In this document: positions 1 to 5,362 of the stretch, one piece after another | Layout of the letters: every line of letters starts with the position of its first letter | How positions within the stretch are numbered: the first letter of the stretch is position 1 | Assembly: GCA_002405515.1 (NCBI GenBank) | Contig: DHLZ01000072.1 | Span: forward strand, 1-5,652 | DNA from: Planctomycetaceae bacterium UBA4655 | Lineage (GTDB): Bacteria; Planctomycetota; Planctomycetia; Pirellulales; UBA1268 | DNA length: 5,652 nt | Direction of reading: 5' to 3' | Position numbers and translations under genes: made by a program | Notes under the pieces: model-generated | The model's database searches: none | The model's input: the letters and a program-made list of their open reading frames with translations, nothing else | Told to the model about the DNA's origin: nothing

Positions 1-13
1 CCTTCCCGAACGC

Positions 14-47
14 TTGACCTTGCGGGCACCCCCTACGGCCATATAAT
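14..47 (+). promoter_or_regulatory. Probable promoter of the tRNA-Gly / tig transcript
   Basis: A perfect TATAAT lies at 42-47, which stands out in this GC-rich sequence. The best-looking -35 word, TTGACC at 14-19, is 22 bp away, longer than the usual 16-18 bp. The weaker TTGCGG at 20-25 has a 16-bp spacer and may be the element used. Transcription would begin near 54, giving the tRNA a leader of about 60 nt. No other promoter-like sequence is visible between here and tig, so this may serve both the tRNA and the protein genes. The -10 box is good; the -35 assignment is uncertain. Confidence 0.5.
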
Positions 48-58
48 CGGGGGGTGCC
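25..58. repeat. Inverted repeat flanking the -10 box
   Basis: GGCACCCCC at 25-33 is the exact reverse complement of GGGGGTGCC at 50-58. The 16-bp spacer between them contains the TATAAT at 42-47. An arrangement of this kind could be an operator bound by a dimer across the core promoter. It could also be the remains of a terminator stem from an upstream gene, although the loop is long and no T-run follows. Function is inferred only from position. Confidence 0.45.
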
Positions 59-115
59 GGGGGTGGGCCGGTGGGCGGCGGCTACGCCGTCCCGCGGCAC
101 TACCGTGCGACGGTC

Positions 116-188
116 GCGGGTGTAGCTCAGTTGGTAGAGCACCACGTTGCCAACGTGGTTGTCGTGGGTTCGAATCCCATCACCCGCT
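116..188 (+). tRNA. tRNA-Gly (anticodon GCC)
   Basis: A complete 73-nt cloverleaf can be folded by eye. The acceptor stem GCGGGTG (116-122) pairs with CACCCGC (181-187), and the discriminator T is at 188. The D stem is GCTC/GAGC with loop AGTTGGTA. The anticodon stem CCACG/CGTGG encloses TTGCCAA, giving anticodon GCC at 149-151, which reads GGC and GGU glycine codons. The T arm GTGGG/CCCAT carries the loop TTCGAAT. No 3' CCA is encoded, so it would be added by nucleotidyltransferase. The gene sits 40 bp upstream of tig on the same strand with no terminator visible between them, so co-transcription followed by tRNA processing is likely. Confidence 0.98.
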
Positions 189-228
189 TTGGTTCTTCCC
201 ATCCACGACTCCCTCCTTCCGAGCATCC

Positions 229-1761
229 ATGCCCCCTGCAGCCAGCGCCGACGCCACCCAGCCCCTCGCCACCTCCGACGCCAGCGAGGCCTTGCTCGGG
301 TCGGGCACGGCAGGAGGCGAGCAGGTCGCCGAACTGAAGTTCGACATCGACGTGACGAACGTCTCCACCTGCCAGCGTCGGGTGAAGGTGACCGTGCCGA
401 GGGAAGAGATCGACCGCTACTTCAACGAGGCGATCGGCGAACTGATGCCGAATGCCCTCCTCCCGGGTTTCAGGCCCGGACGGGCGCCGAAATCGCTCGT
501 CACGAACCGGTTCCGGACCGAATTGAACGACCAGATCCGCTCGAAGCTGCTCACCGACGCGATGGCGCAGGTGAGCGACCGCGCGAAACTGGCCCCGATC
601 AGCGAGCCCGATCTCGACGTCGCCGCCGTCGTGCTGCCCGACGAGGGCCCGATGACGTTCGAGTTCTCGATCGAAGTGCGGCCGGAGTTCGAGCTGCCGA
701 AGTGGAAGGGGCTTTCGATCAACCGACCGACCCGAGAGATTTCCGATGCCGACGTCGAGGAGGCCAGCCGGGAGATCCTCCGGGAGCGCGGCCGCCTGGT
801 GCCCTCGAACGAGCCGCCGACGACGGGCGACCTCGTGGTGGCCAACCTGCGGTTCACCCACGGCGGCGAGGTCGTGTCGGAAGCCAACGAGGTGGAGATC
901 GTGGTGCGGTCGAAGCTGTCGTTCGCCGACGCCGAGCTCGCCGGGTTCGACAAGCTCATCTCCAAGGCCAAGCCCGGGGCGACGGTTTCGGCGGAGATCG
1001 CCGTCCTGCCCGACGCCGCCCGCGAGGATCTGCGTGGCGAGAAGGTGAATGCCGAAATCACCCTGGTCGACGTGAAGCGGTTCCAGCCACCGGAGCTGTC
1101 GCCCTCGCTGCTCGCCGAGTTCGGCGGCTTCGAGTCGGCCGAGGAGTTCCGTGCGGCCGTCCGGAAGCAGCTTGAAAACCGTCTCGAATGGCATCGCCGC
1201 CGCCAGGTGCGGCAGCAGGTCGCCGAGGCGCTCACGGCTTCGGCTTCATGGGACCTTCCTCCCGAATTGCTTCGGCGGCAGGCCCAGCGGGAGCTCGAAC
1301 GGTCCATTCTGGAGCTTCGCCGCAGCGGGTTCGACGACGACACGATCCGTCGCCACGTGAACAGCCTTCGGCAAAACGTCATGGCGAGCACGTCCCGGGC
1401 CCTCAAGGAACACTTCATCCTCGAGAAGCTCGCGGAGGAAAATCAGATCGCCGACGCGCCGGCCGACTACGACGAGGAGATCAGGGCGATCGCCTCACAG
1501 TCGGGCGATTCACCGCGGAGAGTCAGGTCGAGCCTCGAGAAGCGGGGGCTGATGGACGTGCTGCGAAACCAGATCATCGAGCGGAAGACGATCGACCTGA
1601 TCACGTCGCAGGCGAAGTTCAAGGACGTTCCCTTCGAGTTCGAGCGGCCCGATTCCGACGCCATCGACCATGCCGTGTGCGGCAGTGTCGTCGGCGAGGA
1701 GGAGATTCCCACCGCCACCCGCAGCGAGGCGATGGACCTGCGGAGCGTCTCCCGTCGATAG
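229..1761 (+). CDS. tig: Trigger factor, ribosome-associated chaperone with diverged PPIase domain
   Basis: Trigger factor docks at the ribosomal exit tunnel and shields nascent chains in the cytoplasm. The 510-residue product shows the family layout. The N-terminal ribosome-binding domain spans about 34-150 and carries the signature GFRPGRAPK at 80-88. A PPIase-like domain follows at about 192-285, then a helical, charged C-terminal chaperone domain at about 286-465. It is longer than the usual roughly 430 residues because of an Ala/Ser/Thr-rich N-terminal extension of about 33 residues and an acidic tail of about 45 residues. The PPIase part lacks the family's F-x-GG and IPGFE-type segments (it reads AELAGFDKL near 235-243), so prolyl isomerase activity is doubtful. 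ATG 229 has no Shine-Dalgarno. The only alternative I noted, TTG at 292, has a GAGG only 2 nt upstream and is unconvincing. clpP1 follows after 36 bp, echoing the tig-clpP order of many bacteria. Confidence 0.93.
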   Translation: MPPAASADATQPLATSDASEALLGSGTAGGEQVAELKFDIDVTNVSTCQRRVKVTVPREEIDRYFNEAIGELMPNALLPGFRPGRAPKSLVTNRFRTELNDQIRSKLLTDAMAQVSDRAKLAPISEPDLDVAAVVLPDEGPMTFEFSIEVRPEFELPKWKGLSINRPTREISDADVEEASREILRERGRLVPSNEPPTTGDLVVANLRFTHGGEVVSEANEVEIVVRSKLSFADAELAGFDKLISKAKPGATVSAEIAVLPDAAREDLRGEKVNAEITLVDVKRFQPPELSPSLLAEFGGFESAEEFRAAVRKQLENRLEWHRRRQVRQQVAEALTASASWDLPPELLRRQAQRELERSILELRRSGFDDDTIRRHVNSLRQNVMASTSRALKEHFILEKLAEENQIADAPADYDEEIRAIASQSGDSPRRVRSSLEKRGLMDVLRNQIIERKTIDLITSQAKFKDVPFEFERPDSDAIDHAVCGSVVGEEEIPTATRSEAMDLRSVSRR

Positions 1762-1767
1762 TGCGAT

Positions 1768-1785
1768 GCCGCGGAGCCCCGCGGC
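1768..1785 (+). promoter_or_regulatory. Perfect GC hairpin in the tig-clpP1 gap
   Basis: GCCGCGG (1768-1774), loop AGCC (1775-1778) and CCGCGGC (1779-1785) form a 7-bp stem of G-C pairs only, with a tetraloop. It takes up half of the 36-bp intercistronic gap, beginning 7 nt after the tig stop and ending 12 nt before the first clpP1 ATG. No T-run follows, so it does not look like an intrinsic terminator. It could stabilise the 3' end of the tig message, act as a processing point or influence clpP1 translation. The structure is clear in the sequence; the role is inferred. Confidence 0.55.
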
Positions 1786-1797
1786 CGTGAACGACCC

Positions 1798-2439
1798 ATG
1801 ACCAGGAACACCATGACCGACCGCCTCCCGACCATGCCATCGGCATCGAGCGCCTACCGCGACTACCAGCGGCAGCGGCAGATGACGCTCGGCGACCTGC
1901 TGCTCGAAAACCGCATCATCCTCCTGCAGGGGGAGATCTACGACGGCAACGCCAACGAAGTCGTCATGAAGCTGCTCTACCTTCAGAGCGAGAACCGGCG
2001 GAAGGACATCCACTTCTACATCAACTCGCCCGGCGGCAGCGTGACGTCCACGATGGCGATCTACGACACCATGCAGATCCTCTCCTGCCCCGTTGCGACC
2101 TACTGTGTCGGCCTCGCCGCGAGCGGCGGGGCCGTGCTGCTCGCCGGCGGCGCCAAGGGGAAGCGGTTCGCACTGCCGCACGCCAAGGTGATGATCCACC
2201 AGCCCTATGGCCAGGTGGGCGGGCAGGTGAGCGACATCGAGATCCAGGCCGACGAGATCATCAAGACCCGGGCGATCCTCAACGAGATCCTGTCGCACCA
2301 CACCGGGCAGCAGATCGAGCGGATCGCCAAGGACACCGACCGCGATCGCTACCTCACCGCCACCGAGGCCAAGGAATACGGCCTCGTGGACGACGTGCTC
2401 ACGAAGCCGCCGGCGGCTCCCGACGAGGAGAAGGACTGA
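1798..2439 (+). CDS. clpP: ATP-dependent Clp protease proteolytic subunit, first paralogue (ClpP1)
   Basis: This is a serine peptidase subunit that assembles into heptameric rings forming the degradation chamber for a Clp ATPase such as ClpX or ClpC (neither is encoded here). The 213 residues include YINSPGGS at 74-81 and MIHQP at 132-136. The catalytic triad is Ser109, His134 and Asp183, with the same 25- and 49-residue spacings as E. coli ClpP. The residue after the nucleophile is Gly (AASGG), where many ClpPs have Met. The N-terminus lacks the usual P-x-V-I-E...DIYSRLL axial-loop and docking segment and instead reads QRQMTLGDLLLENRI. ATG 1798 has no clear Shine-Dalgarno. An in-frame ATG at 1813 (Met6) has AGGAA at 1804-1808 with a 4-nt spacer and may be the true start, giving 208 residues. 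clpP2 follows after 7 bp. Confidence 0.97.
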   Translation: MTRNTMTDRLPTMPSASSAYRDYQRQRQMTLGDLLLENRIILLQGEIYDGNANEVVMKLLYLQSENRRKDIHFYINSPGGSVTSTMAIYDTMQILSCPVATYCVGLAASGGAVLLAGGAKGKRFALPHAKVMIHQPYGQVGGQVSDIEIQADEIIKTRAILNEILSHHTGQQIERIAKDTDRDRYLTATEAKEYGLVDDVLTKPPAAPDEEKD

Positions 2440-2446
2440 ACCCCCC

Positions 2447-3049
2447 ATGCCACTGATCCCCTACGTCATCGAGAAGTCCGGCCGCGAAGAGCGGGCGATG
2501 GACATCTACAGCCGGCTCCTGAAGGACCGGATCGTCTTCCTGGGAACCCAGGTGAACGACGAGGTCGCCAACGCGATCGTCGCCCAGCTGCTCTTCCTGC
2601 AGTCGGACGACCCGAAGGCCGACATCCACCTCTACATCAACTCCCCCGGCGGAAGCGTCACCGCCGGCCTCGCGATCTACGACACGATGCAGTTCGTCAC
2701 CTGCGATGTGGCCACCTACTGCATCGGCCAATGCGCCTCCATGGGCGCCGTGCTGCTCACGGCCGGCGCCAAGGGGAAGCGGCGGGCCCTGCCCAACTCG
2801 CGGATCATGATCCACCAGCCGCTCGCCGGCATGGAGGGCACGGCCGAGGAGATCATGATCCACGCGAAGGAGTTCAAGAACATCAAGCAGAAGCTCAACG
2901 CGATTCTGCTCAAGCACACGGGACACCCGCTCGAGAAGATCGAGCAGGACACGGATCGTGACCGCTTCATGTCGGCGCAGGAGGCGCTCGACTACAAGCT
3001 GATCGACGAGGTGGTCGAACGGATGCCGGGAGTGAAAGCGGAGGCCTGA
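2447..3049 (+). CDS. clpP: ATP-dependent Clp protease proteolytic subunit, second paralogue (ClpP2)
   Basis: This is the canonical member of the pair, 200 residues long and close to the normal mature ClpP length. The N-terminus IPYVIEKSGREERAMDIYSRLL (about residues 4-25) is the classical axial loop and first helix. YINSPGGS is at 63-70, the nucleophile Ser98 lies in CASMGAVLL, His123 lies in MIHQP and Asp172 in DTDRD, with standard spacing. By eye, about 75 of 132 positions are identical to ClpP1 across the ungapped core, so the two probably arose by an old duplication and may form mixed rings. It starts 8 nt after the last base of the clpP1 stop codon. AAGGA at 2431-2435, inside the end of clpP1, could serve as ribosome binding site, though the 11-nt spacing is long; translational coupling is likely. 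Confidence 0.98.
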   Translation: MPLIPYVIEKSGREERAMDIYSRLLKDRIVFLGTQVNDEVANAIVAQLLFLQSDDPKADIHLYINSPGGSVTAGLAIYDTMQFVTCDVATYCIGQCASMGAVLLTAGAKGKRRALPNSRIMIHQPLAGMEGTAEEIMIHAKEFKNIKQKLNAILLKHTGHPLEKIEQDTDRDRFMSAQEALDYKLIDEVVERMPGVKAEA

Positions 3050-3077
3050 CGCCCCGCGGGACATCGGTGTGTTGGGC

Positions 3078-3141
3078 CCCGGGTGGACTGTGGCTCACGA
3101 GGACTGTGGCCCAAGTGGATTGAGTCCCAAGTGGATTGAGG
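3078..3141 (+). repeat. 16-bp tandem repeat, four copies, upstream of the lipoprotein gene
   Basis: Four consecutive 16-bp units start at 3078, 3094, 3110 and 3126. The last two, CCCAAGTGGATTGAGT and CCCAAGTGGATTGAGG, differ only in the final base. The first two (CCCGGGTGGACTGTGG and CTCACGAGGACTGTGG) share the G-GGA-TG core. A fifth partial match (CGCAAGGAGG from 3142) runs into the Shine-Dalgarno of the next gene. The 108-bp gap between clpP2 and the lipoprotein gene is mostly this array. No convincing promoter or terminator is visible in it. Confidence 0.85.
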
Positions 3142-3144
3142 CGC

Positions 3145-3151
3145 AAGGAGG
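3145..3151 (+). promoter_or_regulatory. Strong Shine-Dalgarno for the lipoprotein gene
   Basis: AAGGAGG is placed 6 nt before ATG 3158. It is the best ribosome binding site on the + strand of the window and fixes the start of the downstream gene. Its AAG overlaps the degenerate fifth copy of the 16-bp tandem repeat. Confidence 0.85.
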
Positions 3152-3157
3152 CGCGTC

Positions 3158-4150
3158 ATGACACGCTCGAACGACTCTCGCAACCGCCCCGCGGCCATCG
3201 CGGCCGCTCTCGTCCTCGCGGCCGGCTGTCGCAGCGACATCAACCATCAGCTGCTCGAGCGGGAGTTGCGGCTTCAGGAGGACCAGATCTACCAGCTCCA
3301 GGACGAACTGCACTTCAAGGCGTCGCGGCTCGACAGGATCGCGGTCGAGAATGCGTCGCTCAAGAAACAGCTGGGGATCGTCGATCCGGACGCCTCCCTG
3401 CCGAAACAGGTTCGTCCGCCGCCGGGAGTCGCCGAGCCGGCGAAGGCGAAACCGGCCGCCCCGAGCCTCGTGCCGCCGACGATCGACGCCCCGCCCGTCG
3501 AGTTCGTCCCGCCGCCCCGAACGGGCTCGCCACCGCCCACGACCGCCCCGCCCGCTCCCACGCAGCCTCCGACGCTCGACGGCGTTCCGCCGCTGCCGGG
3601 CACGAACCCGGGCCTCCGCTTCCGCGGCACGTCGCTCGGGCCCGCCCGGGCCCCCGACGGCCCGTCCTTCGGAAGCCCCGTCGAGCCCGCTCCGCGGCCG
3701 GTCGATCCGCCACCCACCGCGGCCGTGCCTCCTCCCGTGCGACGGCTTTCTCACGAGGAGAGCGCGGCGGACGAGAAGGGGATCACGCACCTGATCGTCA
3801 ACGCGTCTCGCAGCGGACCGATCGACCGCGATGGCGACGGGCGATCGGACGGCCTCGCGGTCGTCTTCGAGCCACGGGACGCCGACGAACGGCTCGTCGC
3901 CGCGGCCGGGGACGTGTTCGTGGCCGCCTTCGAGGCCGCCGCCCCACCCGACGCGGCGCCCATCGCCACCTGGCAGATTCCGGCGCAGCAGGCGCTCGGG
4001 CGGTTTCGGCCCACCTCGCGGGTTCGCGGCCTCAACCTGGAGCTGCCATGGCCGGGCCCGCCGCCGGCGACGGACAGGCTCCGGCTGCAGGTGCGGATGA
4101 CGACGTCCGACGGCAGGTCGTTCGAGCGGGAACAGACGCTCGCCGAGTGA
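3158..4150 (+). CDS. Predicted lipoprotein with coiled coil, proline-rich linker and DGDG-loop C-terminal domain; function unknown
   Basis: I do not recognise a named family for this 330-residue protein. Residues 1-24 look like a lipoprotein signal: an Arg-containing N-terminus, the hydrophobic run AAIAAALVLAAG, and Cys24 as the probable lipidated residue in a permissive lipobox (LAAGC). Residues 28-73 have a heptad-like pattern of Leu/Ile with charged residues and probably form a coiled coil. Residues about 80-195 are very rich in Pro, Ala and Thr and likely form an extended linker. The C-terminal part (about 205-330) contains DRDGDGRSDG at 223-232, which resembles a calcium-binding loop, then a probably beta-rich domain ending in LQVRMTTSDGRSFERE. 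This suggests an envelope-anchored protein that spans some distance and may oligomerise through the coiled coil. ATG 3158 is supported by the AAGGAGG 6 nt upstream and by the signal sequence. Its stop codon directly touches that of the convergent gap gene. Confidence 0.85.
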   Translation: MTRSNDSRNRPAAIAAALVLAAGCRSDINHQLLERELRLQEDQIYQLQDELHFKASRLDRIAVENASLKKQLGIVDPDASLPKQVRPPPGVAEPAKAKPAAPSLVPPTIDAPPVEFVPPPRTGSPPPTTAPPAPTQPPTLDGVPPLPGTNPGLRFRGTSLGPARAPDGPSFGSPVEPAPRPVDPPPTAAVPPPVRRLSHEESAADEKGITHLIVNASRSGPIDRDGDGRSDGLAVVFEPRDADERLVAAAGDVFVAAFEAAAPPDAAPIATWQIPAQQALGRFRPTSRVRGLNLELPWPGPPPATDRLRLQVRMTTSDGRSFEREQTLAE

Positions 4151-5167
4151 CTACAGGCCCCGGTCCTCGAGGAAGTTCAGCAGGTCGGCGACCCGGTTCG
4201 AGTAGCCCCACTCGTTGTCGTACCAGCTGACCACCTTCACGAAGTTGCCGAGCCCGATCGTGTCGACGGCCGAGAAGATCGAGCTGTGGGGGTCGCCCTT
4301 GAGGTCGGTGGAGACGAGCTCCTTCTCCGTGTAGCGGAGAATTCCCTTGAGCGGGCCTTCGGCCGCCTTCTTCATCGCGGCGTTGATGTCGGCGGGTGAC
4401 GCGTCCTTGCCGAGGATCGCCGTGAAGTCGACGACGCTCACGGTCGGGGTCGGCACGCGGAACGCCATGCCGGTGAACTTCCCCTGCAGGGCCGGAATCA
4501 CGAGGCCGACGGCTTTCGCGGCGCCGGTGCTGCTCGGGACGATGTTGAGGGCGGCGGCGCGCGCGTCGCGGAGATCCTTGGCGGCCGTGTCCACCGTCTT
4601 CTGCGAGTTCGTGTAAGCGTGGACGGTCGTCAGCAGGCCGCGGTCGATGCCCCACGTCTCGTGGAGCACCTTGGCGACGGGCGCCAGCCCGTTCGTCGTG
4701 CAGGAAGCGTTCGAGATGACGTGGTGCTTCTTCGGGTCGTACATCTCGTTGTTGACGCCCAGCACAATCGTCAGGTCCTCGTTCTTGGCCGGAGCCGAGA
4801 TCACGACCTTCTTGACGCTGTCCCGCTTGTGGGCCACGGCCTTCGTCGCGTCGGTGAAGAAGCCGGTGCTCTCCACGACGATCTGCACGTCCTGGCTGCC
4901 CCACGGGATCGAGCCCGGATCCTTCTCGGCGAAGACCTTGATCGTGTGGCCGTCGACGACGAGGTCGTTGCCCTCGTAGCCGACCTTCCCCTTGAACGGC
5001 CCGTAGTTGGAATCGAACTCGAGGAGGTGGGCGTTCGTCTTCGCGTCGGTGAGATCGTTGATGGCCACGACCTGGACATCGCCATTGAGACCGTACTTCT
5101 CGTAGATGGCGCGGTAGGTGAGCCGTCCGATGCGACCGAAACCGTTGATGCCGACGCGAATGGGCAC
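4151..5167 (-). CDS. gap: Glyceraldehyde-3-phosphate dehydrogenase, type I
   Basis: This cytoplasmic glycolytic enzyme oxidises glyceraldehyde 3-phosphate to 1,3-bisphosphoglycerate with NAD+ and phosphate. The 338 residues are the normal family length. The Rossmann motif GINGFGRIGR is at 6-15. Asp38 in AINDL ends the second strand and favours NAD over NADP. The active-site Cys156 lies in ASCTTN and His183 in TVHAYT, with the usual 27-residue spacing. PSSTGAAKAVG (211-221), FRVPTP (236-241) and the C-terminal WYDNEWGYSNR are all present. Thr194-Ala195 replaces the Leu-Pro pair found at the cofactor site of some strictly NAD-dependent forms. The start is GTG at 5167, with AGGAGG (complement of 5175-5180) 7 nt upstream. 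A longer reading from ATG 5239 would add 24 non-conserved residues and begin almost at the predicted transcription start, so I reject it. The gene runs convergently with the lipoprotein gene and has its own promoter. Confidence 0.98.
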   Translation of the reverse strand: MPIRVGINGFGRIGRLTYRAIYEKYGLNGDVQVVAINDLTDAKTNAHLLEFDSNYGPFKGKVGYEGNDLVVDGHTIKVFAEKDPGSIPWGSQDVQIVVESTGFFTDATKAVAHKRDSVKKVVISAPAKNEDLTIVLGVNNEMYDPKKHHVISNASCTTNGLAPVAKVLHETWGIDRGLLTTVHAYTNSQKTVDTAAKDLRDARAAALNIVPSSTGAAKAVGLVIPALQGKFTGMAFRVPTPTVSVVDFTAILGKDASPADINAAMKKAAEGPLKGILRYTEKELVSTDLKGDPHSSIFSAVDTIGLGNFVKVVSWYDNEWGYSNRVADLLNFLEDRGL

Positions 5168-5174
5168 GTGAGAT

Positions 5175-5180
5175 CCTCCT
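5175..5180 (-). promoter_or_regulatory. Shine-Dalgarno deciding the GTG start of gap
   Basis: On the - strand this reads AGGAGG, followed by 7 nt and then GTG. It selects the GTG at 5167 over the upstream in-frame ATG codons (5239 and 5188), because the conserved GAPDH sequence begins immediately after it. Confidence 0.9.
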
Positions 5181-5249
5181 GGGTTCATCCAGCGGGCGTG
5201 CGGGCCGTCGCCGCGACGCCGCGGTGCGGGCCCCGCCAAAATCGCGAGG

Positions 5250-5279
5250 AATATACACGTTCCTGGCGGCGGTTCTCAA
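5250..5279 (-). promoter_or_regulatory. sigma70-type promoter of gap
   Basis: Read on the - strand, TTGAGA (complement of 5274-5279) and TATATT (complement of 5250-5255) are separated by 18 bp. Both are close to the consensus and are embedded in GC-rich surroundings. The expected transcription start is near 5243, leaving a leader of about 75 nt before the GTG start. AGGAA (5247-5251) and TTCCT (5260-5264) form a small imperfect dyad around the -10 box, and CCGCCA (5233-5238) matches TGGCGG (5264-5269) in inverse orientation. Confidence 0.75.
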
Positions 5280-5296
5280 TCGCCCCGCGTCCTGTC

Positions 5297-5314
5297 CGCG
5301 ATTTGCCGATCGCG
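5297..5314. promoter_or_regulatory. Dyad CGCGAT-N6-ATCGCG upstream of the gap promoter
   Basis: CGCGAT at 5297-5302 and ATCGCG at 5309-5314 are perfect inverted 6-bp half-sites separated by TTGCCG. The dyad lies 18 bp upstream of the gap -35 box, where an activator or repressor could bind. A further ATCGCG occurs at 5241-5246, about at the predicted transcription start. No regulator can be named from the sequence. Confidence 0.35.
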
Positions 5315-5347
5315 TTCGCGGTTTGACCGTGAAACAGTCAGTTTGCG

Positions 5348-5362
5348 GCACGTCAAACGTGC
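5348..5362. promoter_or_regulatory. Dyad GCACGT-CAA-ACGTGC
   Basis: Two perfect 6-bp inverted arms flank a 3-bp centre. It lies about 110 bp upstream of the predicted gap transcription start. A second overlapping inverted repeat is GTTTGAC (5321-5327) with GTCAAAC (5352-5358). This could be an operator for gap or for a gene beyond the right edge. The assignment rests on symmetry and position only. Confidence 0.35.

Noticed and set aside
127..1194. Long - strand frame antisense to tig and the tRNA
   Set aside because: It is a His/Arg/Gly-rich shadow typical of GC-rich coding DNA and it overlaps the tRNA; no domain is recognisable.
3136..4230. Longer + strand frame over the lipoprotein gene
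   Set aside because: It is Arg/Gly/Ala-rich, lacks any signal or domain pattern and crosses into gap. The frame from 3158 has a strong Shine-Dalgarno, a lipobox, a coiled coil and a coherent domain.
5168..5239. N-terminal extension of GAPDH from ATG 5239
   Set aside because: The 24 extra residues are non-conserved, begin almost at the predicted transcription start and cross the AGGAGG that serves GTG 5167.
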